This document shows positions 1-5,604 of a stretch of DNA of 6,954 bases, piece by piece. Location of the stretch: the NCBI GenBank assembly GCA_028714615.1, contig JAQTMA010000218.1, forward strand, positions 1 to 6,954, written 5' to 3'. Each line of letters opens with the position of its first letter. The stretch's first letter is position 1. The position numbers and the translations under genes were made by a program. Source of the stretch: Anaerolineaceae bacterium. GTDB taxonomy: Bacteria; Chloroflexota; Anaerolineae; Anaerolineales; Anaerolineaceae. The notes beneath the pieces are model-generated. The model saw only the letters and a list, made by a program, of their open reading frames with translations. It made no database searches and was not told where the DNA came from.

Positions 1-150
1 GAGCTGGTAAGCTTGATGGAGACGGCCTACCTGCTGCGCTCACCGGCAAATGCTGAGCGCCTGCTTTCAGCGCTTGGGCGAGCATTGAAAACTGAAGCCC
101 AACCGTTAACCGTGGATGCTTTACGGCGCGAGGTTGGGCTTGAGGAATAA
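1..150 (+). CDS. yefM: YefM-type antitoxin, 3' part (5' end outside window)
   Basis: Antitoxin of a type II toxin-antitoxin pair. It should bind and neutralise the YoeB-type toxin encoded immediately downstream and, with it, repress their shared promoter. Only the last 49 codons are inside the window, in frame 1, ending with TAA at 148-150. The segment begins with ELVSLMETAYLLRSPANAER, which matches the Phd/YefM hallmark (E..ETAYLL.SPANA.RLL), and closes with VDALRREVGLEE, the toxin-binding tail region of the family. The N-terminal DNA-binding half and the operon promoter lie to the left. The gene overlaps the start of the toxin gene, as is usual for this operon. The assignment rests on the motif and on the toxin next door, and is quite secure despite the truncation. 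Confidence 0.88.
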   Translation, partial: ELVSLMETAYLLRSPANAERLLSALGRALKTEAQPLTVDALRREVGLEE

Positions 151-409
151 AGCACGTACGGCGGTATTCCAGCCCGAGTTCATTGAAGACCTGCGTTATT
201 GGGTGGAAACTGACCACAAGCTTGCGATCAGGGCGTTCGAACTCATCGAAGCAATTTTACGAGACCCTTTCGGGGGAATTGGTAAACCCGAACCTCTTAA
301 GTATCTAACTCCAGGAGCATGGTCGAGAAGGCTGACCCAGGAACACCGCATTGTCTACTTAGTTCGGGATGATCAGATCAACTTCTTGCAGGCGCGATAC
401 CATTACTAG
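140..409 (+). CDS. yoeB: YoeB/Txe-family toxin (ribosome-dependent mRNA endonuclease)
   Basis: Toxin of the YefM/YoeB pair. Family members bind the ribosomal A site and cleave mRNA when the antitoxin is degraded. The protein carries the full fold signature: EDLRYWVETDHK near the N terminus, KPEPLK, WSRRLTQEHRIVYLV and the C-terminal RYHY. Residues equivalent to E. coli YoeB E46, E63, R65, H83 and Y84 are all present, so it looks catalytically intact. The start is uncertain. I prefer TTG at 140, which has GAGG at 130-133 with a 6-base gap and gives 89 residues, close to the usual 84-90. ATG at 116 would give 97 residues but has no Shine-Dalgarno sequence. No ATG sits where family members normally start, just before ARTAVFQPEF. 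Either start overlaps the antitoxin gene, implying coupled translation. The end at TAG 407-409 is certain. Confidence 0.9.
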   Translation: MRNKARTAVFQPEFIEDLRYWVETDHKLAIRAFELIEAILRDPFGGIGKPEPLKYLTPGAWSRRLTQEHRIVYLVRDDQINFLQARYHY

Positions 410-587
410 AGCCGTGATACAGCCAATCCCTGCGTGCGTGGGCGATCGACGGCGCTGCATAATGGTGCGAATTGGCGCCAACGATGACAACACACCCCTC
501 GCCGGCGGCGCGAATGGTCTTGAATTGGTCGGCGATGAGGTCCGGCATCGAATCGCGCAGCCGCCGCAATTCCTCTAGTGCGTGCAT
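378..587 (-). CDS. small hypothetical protein, 69 residues, strong RBS
   Basis: I do not recognise this protein. The case for it being a gene is the ribosome binding site: AGGAGG on the minus strand at 597-592, four bases before ATG at 587. Its first ~45 residues look protein-like: a charged helix (MHALEELRRLRDSMPDLIAD), then a hydrophobic strand CVVIVGAN followed by SHHYAA. The last ~11 codons lie opposite the 3' end of the YoeB-type gene, so that part is probably read-through into unrelated DNA and the ORF may be a truncated gene. It starts 10 bases after the stop codon that ends the ATPase remnant upstream on the same strand. It could be a degraded gene end or a chance ORF. There are no clear membrane segments. 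Confidence 0.3.
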   Translation of the reverse strand: MHALEELRRLRDSMPDLIADQFKTIRAAGEGCVVIVGANSHHYAAPSIAHARRDWLYHGSSNGIAPARS

Positions 588-596
588 GATCCCTCC

Positions 597-761
597 TCAA
601 GCGGGCCGGCAATAACGTCCAGGGGTGTTTTGGATTTCATCCAGGATCGCGCCTGATGGGTAATTGGAGAGGAATCCACGTGGGTCGGTCAGGGCAAACT
701 GACGAATATCTGGTTCCTCAAGGGAGCTGTAGGGAAAGGCTGGAAAAGCGGCTCTGTTGTG
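597..761 (-). pseudogene. Remnant of a DUF4143-type AAA ATPase
   Basis: On the minus strand, the frame open from 761 down to TGA at 599-597 reads AAFPAFPYSSLEEPDIRQF, then ALTDPRGFLSNYPSGAILDE and IQNTP. This is the stretch between Walker A and Walker B of the AAA_14/DUF4143 ATPase family, whose usual pattern is 'yvSLEdPd.R.fA..DPrgFL..yp.gaIlDE.Q..P'. The Walker B LDE is present. Upstream, a TAG at 764-762 interrupts the frame and the Walker A GKT is not recognisable. Downstream, the homology stops after IQNTPG and a stop follows within seven codons. Both ends of the gene are therefore missing. The sequence is of a different subtype from the complete ATPase at 4459-5598, whose equivalent region reads SLPDRRRLQNPELM, so it is not a recent copy of it. 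Confidence 0.7.
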
Positions 762-816
762 CTAAACCGTAATACAATCGCTGAATTGTACAAGATACTC
801 GAAATCAGGTTAACAG

Positions 817-845
817 AAAAACTCCCCGCAATCAGGTGCGGGGAG
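817..845 (-). terminator. Rho-independent terminator-like hairpin facing left
   Basis: A perfect 9-bp stem, CTCCCCGCA (822-830) and TGCGGGGAG (837-845), with a 6-base loop. On the minus strand the stem is followed directly by TTTTT (821-817), the layout of an intrinsic terminator. On the plus strand it is followed by CTTGGCATACG, which is not T-rich, so it should act on leftward transcription only. No minus-strand gene lies directly to its right, so it seems orphaned, perhaps left from a lost gene. Confidence 0.5.
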
Positions 846-872
846 CTTGGCATACGTATTTAAGGAAACAGA

Positions 873-904
873 TTGATATCTCAATGATCGTATTACTGTA
901 TAAT
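873..904 (+). promoter_or_regulatory. Candidate promoter of the three-repeat secreted protein gene
   Basis: A perfect TATAAT -10 hexamer lies at 899-904, about 60 bases before the chosen ATG at 965. The best -35 match nearby, TTGATA at 873-878, is separated from it by 20 bases, longer than the optimal 17, so the -35 assignment is weak. A transcript from here would begin near 911 and carry a ~54-base leader ending in a good ribosome binding site, which fits the start at 965 rather than further upstream. Confidence 0.4.
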
Positions 905-954
905 ATATCCAAGAATTCCATTCCCAATTTGACAATCGAAACCATTGAAAGGTC

Positions 955-963
955 AGGTGAGGA
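955..963 (+). promoter_or_regulatory. Ribosome binding site fixing the start at 965
   Basis: AGGTGAGGA lies immediately before ATG 965. AGGTGA at 955-960 is four bases from the start and complementary to the 3' end of 16S rRNA. It decides the start, because the frame is open back to a GTG at 836 that sits inside the hairpin at 817-845 and has no such site. Confidence 0.6.
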
Positions 964-964
964 G

Positions 965-2500
965 ATGATTACCCCCTTCCAACGAAACCGCCAAACTGCT
1001 CGGATAGCCTTATCCGTTTTGATGGCGCTGGCGCTGGTCAGCCTCCTGTTCGGGTCGGCCCAGCCTGTTTTTGCTGAGCCAGATCCTCCATTTGTAGCCT
1101 ATGATACGATCCATATTCCTGCGAATGCCCTGAACTACCGCAATGGTAGTGTCATTACCAAGGCCGGCCAGGGATTGCAATGGGCGCAGAGCGGCGTGGA
1201 AGCTGCAACGGTCATCATTCCCCGCCCGGCCAACTTTATGGCCGGGTATGACCTGACCTTGAGCGTCTATTACAAAACAACCGTGAATTCTGGGGGCAAG
1301 GTGAACTTCTTTATCCGGCCGCGAGAGTTTGATCCGGGAGATACCTGGTTCGATGTTGTTGGGATTTCAGGAACACCGGTCTCGGCGACAGCGGCAAACC
1401 AGATCCAGCGGCAAGACATCATCATTCCCGCCGCCAAATTTACCGGGAAACCGCTGTGGTGGATCACTCTTCAGCGGAATGGAACTGGCGAAACCTACGC
1501 GGATGACGTGATCGTTATGGGGGTTGAAATTAAATACGCTATGTCTTTGTTCCTCTTGTCCAATACAACCAACCAGGGTTACCCGGCAAAAGCATTAAAC
1601 TTTGGCGTGGGCAGCTCGACGTACAGCCAGACCTGGAGCGGCATACTTTTCCATCAGAGTTGGGCCGGGGGACCTTTCTTGACGATCCCTCAGCCTCAAG
1701 GCTGGGGTTTTACCGACGTCACTTTTGAGATGTATTTTATGCAAGCAACTGCGGGTACGGGGAACACAGGCTTTTTTATCCGCCCGCGATCCTACAGCCC
1801 GGGGGATACCTTTGGGGATTCAGCCAGCCTACCCAGCAGTTCCATTGCAGTCGATGCCGTAAACAAGATCTATAAACAAACATACACGATTCCCGCTGGT
1901 TCTTTCGGGGCCAAGCCGCTGTGGACGATCGGTATCCAGCGAATCGGCAACGCTCCATTGGATACTTTCTCGGGAGATATTACCCTCCTGGCGGTAAACG
2001 TCATTTATCAGTATAAATGCTGTTCTACGGTCAGCTTGGACTACCCTGCCAATTCGCTCAGCTTCGTGGATGGCGCTGTTATTTCGCAAACCAATACCGG
2101 ATTAACCTGGAAAGCCGACTGGAGAGAAAGCGCATTCTTCACCATGCCTTACCGGAATGGTCTGAATGGCAAAGACCTGGGGATGAACCTTTATTTCAGG
2201 GCGAAGTCAGGGACGGTTGGGACGGTTCAGTTCTTTATCCGGCCCAGATCCTATGCAATGAATGATATCTATGGGGATGTTCCCTCCATGATTTCACCTC
2301 CCGTGCAGGTTGATGGCATCAATCAAATCGGGATGCAGAACATACTGATTCCATCGAGCCGAATCGGAACGAAAGATTTGCTAGTGGTTACGATCCAACG
2401 GAATGACCCTCCGGATGCGACCTACCCCGATGATGTCGAACTCATGGCGGTGCAGGCATATATTCCATTCTCATTGTACCTTCCCTTCACGACGAAATAA
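965..2500 (+). CDS. Secreted protein of three tandem ~154-residue repeats, unknown family
   Basis: A 511-residue exported protein I cannot assign to a family. Residues 1-37 are a Sec signal peptide: a basic N region with RNRQTAR, a hydrophobic core ALSVLMALALVSLLFG, and probable cleavage after PVFA. The mature part is three homologous units at about 46-199, 201-353 and 355-505. Each opens with PA-[NK]-[AS]-L-[NS]-[YF] (P52, P207, P361), carries FFIRPR in the middle (F115, F270, F423), then an 'IPA/S..G.K.L' strand, an '[IL]QR' motif, and ends with 'D[DG][VI]..[ML]AV'. The strand-rich pattern suggests beta-sandwich domains, possibly binding glycans or surfaces; that is a guess. A vicinal Cys pair (C352-C353) lies between units 2 and 3. 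The protein ends YLPFTTK, resembling the end of the BNR protein at the right edge. The start is set by the RBS at 955-963 and the signal peptide. It is probably monocistronic and converges with the DUF1801 gene. Confidence 0.85.
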   Translation: MITPFQRNRQTARIALSVLMALALVSLLFGSAQPVFAEPDPPFVAYDTIHIPANALNYRNGSVITKAGQGLQWAQSGVEAATVIIPRPANFMAGYDLTLSVYYKTTVNSGGKVNFFIRPREFDPGDTWFDVVGISGTPVSATAANQIQRQDIIIPAAKFTGKPLWWITLQRNGTGETYADDVIVMGVEIKYAMSLFLLSNTTNQGYPAKALNFGVGSSTYSQTWSGILFHQSWAGGPFLTIPQPQGWGFTDVTFEMYFMQATAGTGNTGFFIRPRSYSPGDTFGDSASLPSSSIAVDAVNKIYKQTYTIPAGSFGAKPLWTIGIQRIGNAPLDTFSGDITLLAVNVIYQYKCCSTVSLDYPANSLSFVDGAVISQTNTGLTWKADWRESAFFTMPYRNGLNGKDLGMNLYFRAKSGTVGTVQFFIRPRSYAMNDIYGDVPSMISPPVQVDGINQIGMQNILIPSSRIGTKDLLVVTIQRNDPPDATYPDDVELMAVQAYIPFSLYLPFTTK

Positions 2501-2539
2501 GAGGCATTGAGACTTCAAGAACGCGCACGCGATTTGTTT

Positions 2540-3022
2540 TCAGCTCACTGCTTTCTTCACGAGCGCGACGATCCTGGCCTCCTCGGCGGCATTCAACTCC
2601 TTCAGCGCGTAGGCGGTTGGCCACATGGCGCCTTCGTCAAGCTTCGCCCTGTCATTGAAGCCAAGTGTCGCGTACCTTGCGTTGAATTTCGAAGCGTTTT
2701 GGAAGAAGCAGATGACATTGCCATCCTTGTCGGCATATGCGGGCATCCCATACCAGGTTTTCGGCGAGAGAGCTGGCGCGCTGGCTTTGATGATGGCATG
2801 CAGCCGGGTTGCCAGGCTGCGATCCGGTTCCGGCATAGCAGCGATCGCCGCGCGTGCAGCATTCTCCCCTTCCTCCTTGTTCTTGCTCGCGCGCGCTTCC
2901 GCCTTTAGTTCTTTGGCGCGCTCCTTCATCGCAGCTTTTTCCTCGTCTGTGAATCCTTGGGACGCCTTATTGTTCGCAGCGGTGCTCTCGGCGGTTTTCT
3001 GTGTATCCTTCTTTGTGCTCAT
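2540..3022 (-). CDS. DUF1801 (YdhG-like) domain protein
   Basis: A 160-residue cytoplasmic protein with a C-terminal DUF1801 domain, about residues 65-160. The family is related to YdhG/Fra-type small alpha/beta proteins. Its biochemical role is not established, although some members are named iron chaperones. Diagnostic segments are [20 protein letters not shown] (86-105), [17 protein letters not shown] (106-122) and [13 protein letters not shown] (131-143). Residues 1-60 are highly charged and Lys/Ala/Glu-rich ([20 protein letters not shown]), probably a helix, an extension I recall in many close relatives. The start is supported by AAGGAG six bases before ATG 3022. It is transcribed away from the MarR gene across a 159-base gap, with a promoter candidate at 3047-3075, so MarR control is plausible. 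It converges with the secreted-protein gene, with 39 bases between the stops and no clear terminator there. Confidence 0.85.
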   Translation of the reverse strand: MSTKKDTQKTAESTAANNKASQGFTDEEKAAMKERAKELKAEARASKNKEEGENAARAAIAAMPEPDRSLATRLHAIIKASAPALSPKTWYGMPAYADKDGNVICFFQNASKFNARYATLGFNDRAKLDEGAMWPTAYALKELNAAEEARIVALVKKAVS

Positions 3023-3046
3023 AATTAACTCCTTATACTGAAGAAG

Positions 3047-3075
3047 ATTAGAAATCTTGCCTTTGCTCGAGCCAA
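3047..3075 (-). promoter_or_regulatory. Candidate promoter of the DUF1801 gene
   Basis: On the minus strand, TTGGCT (-35, 3075-3070) and TCTAAT (-10, 3052-3047) are exactly 17 bases apart. The -10 matches 5 of 6 consensus bases, the -35 only 3 of 6. Transcription would begin near 3040, leaving a short leader containing the AAGGAG site in front of ATG 3022. Confidence 0.4.
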
Positions 3076-3128
3076 ATCCTTGAAGAGGTAAATCCTGGTG
3101 GCGACGCCCTGCTTCAAAGGAGGCAGCC

Positions 3129-3158
3129 CTTGCATCCGCAAGAATTTAGTTATACAAT
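3129..3158 (+). promoter_or_regulatory. Candidate MarR gene promoter with overlapping inverted repeat
   Basis: TTGCAT (3130-3135) and TACAAT (3153-3158) are 17 bases apart, upstream of the MarR-family start at 3182. The -10 is 5/6 to consensus, the -35 only 3/6. The -35 lies inside a perfect 5-bp inverted repeat, CTTGC-ATCC-GCAAG (3129-3142), placed where an autorepressor could block RNA polymerase. MarR proteins typically bind such palindromes in the gap next to their own gene. The repeat is short and could be chance. Confidence 0.33.
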
Positions 3159-3181
3159 AAAGATACTTTATAAATAAGGTA

Positions 3182-3664
3182 ATGTCAAGAGTATTTATGA
3201 CAAATTCCACAAAATTAGATTTGAAGAAACGGGCTCTGAATGCGGTCAGGGATTATGGCGTTCATTTGACGCTGTTCCGAAACGCGATGAACGAGTGGGT
3301 GGGCCTCAACGCAACCGATATGGAATGTCTCAGGCTTTTATTCCTCAAGGGCGTTTCTACACCTTCTGAACTTGCCAGACATACGGGTCTCACTTCAGGT
3401 GCGACGACTCCTATGCTGGATCGGCTCGAAAAGGCCGGCTTCATTGAGCGACGACCCAATCCTGATGATCGCCGGGGGACTATCATCGTTCCCGCGAAAT
3501 CGAGCGCTGAAAAAGCCGCATCCTGGTTTGAATCGGCGAGAAAGGCACAAGACGAATTGATTTCAAGTTACTCGGAAAGGGAACTGGAAATCATTGCTGA
3601 TGTCTTTGAACGATTTACAAAATTGTGGGATCAGGAACGCGAGAAAATACGAAAAGATCCCTAA
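3182..3664 (+). CDS. MarR-family transcriptional regulator
   Basis: A 160-residue winged-helix regulator expected to act as a dimer and release DNA when it binds a small phenolic or oxidant-type ligand; the ligand cannot be read from sequence. The wHTH spans about residues 43-103: LNATDMECLRLL, then STPSELARHTGLTSGATTPM (59-78, with the recognition helix from about 71), LDRLEKAGFIERR (79-91), and the wing with the family's PDDRR motif (94-98). Flanking helices at 10-40 and 115-155 form the dimer interface. ATG 3182 has AAGG only 2 bases upstream. ATG 3197 (MTNSTK), with AAGAG 5 bases upstream, is an equally good start and would give 155 residues. The divergent DUF1801 gene is its likeliest target besides itself. 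Confidence 0.9.
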   Translation: MSRVFMTNSTKLDLKKRALNAVRDYGVHLTLFRNAMNEWVGLNATDMECLRLLFLKGVSTPSELARHTGLTSGATTPMLDRLEKAGFIERRPNPDDRRGTIIVPAKSSAEKAASWFESARKAQDELISSYSERELEIIADVFERFTKLWDQEREKIRKDP

Positions 3665-3700
3665 GGACGGATCGAGCCGCACCAGTAATTCGTAGTCATT

Positions 3701-3726
3701 AAAAAAGCCCCCCATCTTTGGAGAGC
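3701..3726 (-). terminator. Rho-independent terminator of the DUF6398 transcript
   Basis: On the minus strand, GCTCTCC (3726-3720) pairs with GGGGGGC (3713-3707) as a 7-bp stem including two G-T pairs. It encloses the 6-base loop AAAGAT and is followed directly by TTTTTT (3706-3701). It lies about 120 bases beyond the stop of the DUF6398 gene, past the repeated element at 3774-3826, and also insulates the convergent MarR gene. Confidence 0.6.
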
Positions 3727-3773
3727 ACTTCGTTCATGTCTTTCGTTTGTTTCGTGGTCGGATATTAGGGCAG

Positions 3774-3826
3774 AACCGGCCCGAACTTATATCCGTACAT
3801 CCGACTCGGTCCACGCCAGATGGGTA
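3774..3826 (-). repeat. Repeated 3' element, copy 1
   Basis: Contains a 29-bp core (3784-3812, AACTTATATCC...GACTCGGTCC on the plus strand) identical to 5848-5876. Similarity continues on both sides (CCGGCCCG against CCGGCCGA on the left, ACGCCAGATGGGT against GCGCTGGATGGCT on the right). It begins about 20-30 bases after the DUF6398 stop and is followed, in the direction of transcription, by the terminator at 3701-3726. It therefore probably lies in the 3' untranslated region. GGCCCGA (3777-3783) can pair with TCGGTCC (3806-3812) with one mismatch, and CCGACTCGG is itself palindromic. Confidence 0.75.
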
Positions 3827-3844
3827 TGTGTGACTCTATAAACC

Positions 3845-4372
3845 TCACCTATCTGAAGATGAGTCTTCTGGCAAGTAAGGAATCAGCCCCTTTTGATATG
3901 CTTCTTCCTGAAGCAGACGCGGCAGCGATCGCGCATCGACGATGAAACCATTGACGGAAATCATCCAGGCCAGGGGGTGTTGTTCCACCATACTGGGAAG
4001 CAACCACTTTCCGTCCAATTGGTTGATCCGCAGCATATCTCGAATTTGTTTGGCTTTGCTACCACCCGTGCTGGCGGCTACGCCAAACCAGGCGCACATC
4101 TCATCTGCACGCATATGAGGATTTTGCGATTTATCAAAAAGGAAGTTAACTGATCCAATCGTATATACAATTCCACAGGCCCATGTCTTCGCCTGTCCAC
4201 TTTTCAATGGTGATGGTCGCTTACGCGCTAATGTCGCTGCAAGTTCTTTGCACAAGATTGCATACTCACCATTCAGTTTTTCTTCACACAGCAAGTCAGT
4301 CAATGCGCAAATTTCTTGAAAACGTGGCTGCATTGCATCTGGGACTGATAAGCTTTTTGACCTTATGGGCAT
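3845..4372 (-). CDS. DUF6398 domain protein
   Basis: A 175-residue cytoplasmic protein of the DUF6398 family, whose function is unknown to me; relatives are often found joined to or near plasmid pRiA4b ORF3-like proteins. Recognisable segments, numbered from ATG 4372, are VPDAMQPRFQEICALTDLLC (10-29), KTWACGIVYTIGSVNFLFDK (61-80), PHMRADEMCAWFGV followed by SKAKQIRDML (helix-turn-helix-like, about 84-116) and HPLAWMISVNGFIVDARSLP (131-150). The helical middle could bind nucleic acid, but that is inference. The start at 4372 is preferred because GAGGA sits six bases upstream. An ATG four codons earlier (4384) has no such site and itself supplies part of this RBS. It follows the ATPase gene on the same strand with an 86-base gap, so co-transcription is possible. 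Stop TGA is at 3847-3845. Confidence 0.82.
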   Translation of the reverse strand: MPIRSKSLSVPDAMQPRFQEICALTDLLCEEKLNGEYAILCKELAATLARKRPSPLKSGQAKTWACGIVYTIGSVNFLFDKSQNPHMRADEMCAWFGVAASTGGSKAKQIRDMLRINQLDGKWLLPSMVEQHPLAWMISVNGFIVDARSLPRLLQEEAYQKGLIPYLPEDSSSDR

Positions 4373-4382
4373 ATGTTTCCTC
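4373..4382 (-). promoter_or_regulatory. Ribosome binding site choosing ATG 4372 over ATG 4384
   Basis: Minus-strand GAGGAAACAT directly precedes ATG 4372. GAGG (4382-4379) has the ideal 6-base gap. It overlaps the alternative ATG at 4384, making that start unlikely, since the bases upstream of 4384 (CACCCTTTTAGC) show no Shine-Dalgarno match. Confidence 0.55.
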
Positions 4383-4458
4383 ATGCTAAAAGGGTGAGTC
4401 CATCAAATATCAGTCACTTCATGTCGATCCAGGCATTTTCGCACAGATATCCCCGTTC

Positions 4459-5598
4459 TTAAACCCTGATCGTCTCCAATTTTGCCAGCGGCAAAGCCGT
4501 GATTTTCTCTGTTACAGGATACACTTCATTCCCTGGATAGACGATCCAAAGCCGTTCAAGGTTTAACTCAGATACCGCAATCCGCATCGAGGGTGTCAAA
4601 GAAGGCGCTTCATTAAATTTTGCTTCCAACCCGTATCGCCTTCCTTTGTTTTGGAACACCAGGTCAATTTCCGCGCCGGCATGTGTGCCCCAAAAATAAA
4701 CTGCATTCGGGTGGTGGATTTGAAGCGCCTGTTCGATGGCAAAACCTTCCCAGGAAGCCCCAACCTTGGGATGTCCCAGCAGGATGTGTCTATCAGGGAT
4801 ATCCAGCAGGCTGTGCAACAATCCTGTGTCCCGAAAATAAATCTTTGGAGATTTCACCTGCCGTTTCCCCAGGTTCTCAAACCAGGGTTGGAGCTGCCGA
4901 ATCATAAATGTGCCAGTCAGAATGTCAAGGTAGGATCGCACGGTTTTATCTGAAAGCCCCATCGAGCGGCCAATTTCAGCCGCATTCCAGGTTTGCCCGT
5001 GATAATGGGCCAGCATTGTCCAGAAGCGGCGCATGGTAACGGCCGGGATGTTGATCCCGAGTTGAGGAATGTCGCGTTCCAGGAAGGTGCGGATAAAGCC
5101 CTCGCGCCAGGCGAGACTGTCCTCTTCTGAACTGGAGAGAAAAGAGCGGGGGAAACCGCCCCGAAGCCAGAGTGTTTCCCAGGTCTTTGCCCCGGTCTCC
5201 GCCAGGTCAAACCCCTGCAGTTCGATGAACTCCAGCCTGCCGGCCAGTGTCTCAGATGCCGATTTGATAATCTCTGGTGACGCGCTGCCCAAGATTAAGA
5301 AGCGCGCATGATTTTCGGGGCGGTCGACCAAAACCCGCAACACATGGAAAAGCTCCGGCATCGCTTGAATTTCATCCAAAACGACCAGCCCATTCAAGCT
5401 GCCCATCATCAATTCCGGATTCTGCAGCCGGCGCCGGTCTGGAAGGGACTCGATATCGAAGAATGTGGACTGTTGTTGGTCAGCCAACTGGCGCGCCAGG
5501 GTGGTCTTTCCACACTGGCGGGGACCTAATAAAGCAGTTACAGGTGAGCGACCAATGGCCGCTTTTAACCGGTTTATATAGTCATTTCTCTGAATCAT
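4459..5598 (-). CDS. AAA-family ATPase with DUF4143 domain
   Basis: A complete 379-residue P-loop ATPase of the AAA_14 + DUF4143 type. The family is widespread and variable in gene content between strains. Its cellular role is unclear; roles linked to mobile or toxin-like loci have been suggested. Visible motifs are Walker A GPRQCGKT (25-32), Walker B LVVLDEIQ (71-78), the sensor-like strand LILGSAS (101-107), a winged-helix-like segment SDKTVRSYLDILTG (216-229), the DUF4143 signature PKIYFRDTGLLHSLL (251-265), and near the C terminus GAEIDLVF (308-315) with LEAKF (324-328). The last two form an E-x-D...E-x-K arrangement like a PD-(D/E)xK nuclease core. All ATPase residues are intact. ATG 5598 has no ribosome binding site but lies six bases after a perfect TATAAT, so the message appears leaderless. 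The DUF6398 gene follows. A remnant of another such ATPase lies at 597-761. Confidence 0.92.
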   Translation of the reverse strand: MIQRNDYINRLKAAIGRSPVTALLGPRQCGKTTLARQLADQQQSTFFDIESLPDRRRLQNPELMMGSLNGLVVLDEIQAMPELFHVLRVLVDRPENHARFLILGSASPEIIKSASETLAGRLEFIELQGFDLAETGAKTWETLWLRGGFPRSFLSSSEEDSLAWREGFIRTFLERDIPQLGINIPAVTMRRFWTMLAHYHGQTWNAAEIGRSMGLSDKTVRSYLDILTGTFMIRQLQPWFENLGKRQVKSPKIYFRDTGLLHSLLDIPDRHILLGHPKVGASWEGFAIEQALQIHHPNAVYFWGTHAGAEIDLVFQNKGRRYGLEAKFNEAPSLTPSMRIAVSELNLERLWIVYPGNEVYPVTEKITALPLAKLETIRV

Positions 5599-5604
5599 AA
5601 GGTG

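Noticed and set aside
472..481. 10-bp palindrome TTGGCGCCAA
   Set aside because: Too short to be significant and not placed near a supported promoter.
657..863. Plus-strand open frame reading WKSGSVVLNRNTIAELYKIL and ending at TAA 861
   Set aside because: It has no ATG or supported start, lies partly antisense to the much clearer ATPase remnant and runs through the terminator hairpin. The protein-like look is probably chance, though a fragment of a lost gene at 741-836 cannot be excluded.
836..964. 43-codon N-terminal extension of the secreted protein from GTG 836
   Set aside because: The GTG is inside a hairpin, has no ribosome binding site, and the extension would bury the signal peptide; the promoter candidate at 899-904 lies inside it.
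2507..3041. Plus-strand ORFs opposite the DUF1801 gene
   Set aside because: They are shadows of a well-recognised minus-strand gene; their translations show no family features.
3025..3210. Minus-strand 61-codon ORF across the MarR-DUF1801 gap
   Set aside because: It covers both promoters and the DUF1801 ribosome binding site, has no start signal of its own and no recognisable motif.
4620..5600. Several plus-strand ORFs of 73-107 codons opposite the ATPase gene
   Set aside because: The minus-strand ATPase carries all expected motifs over this whole span; the plus-strand readings are compositionally odd and lack ribosome binding sites.
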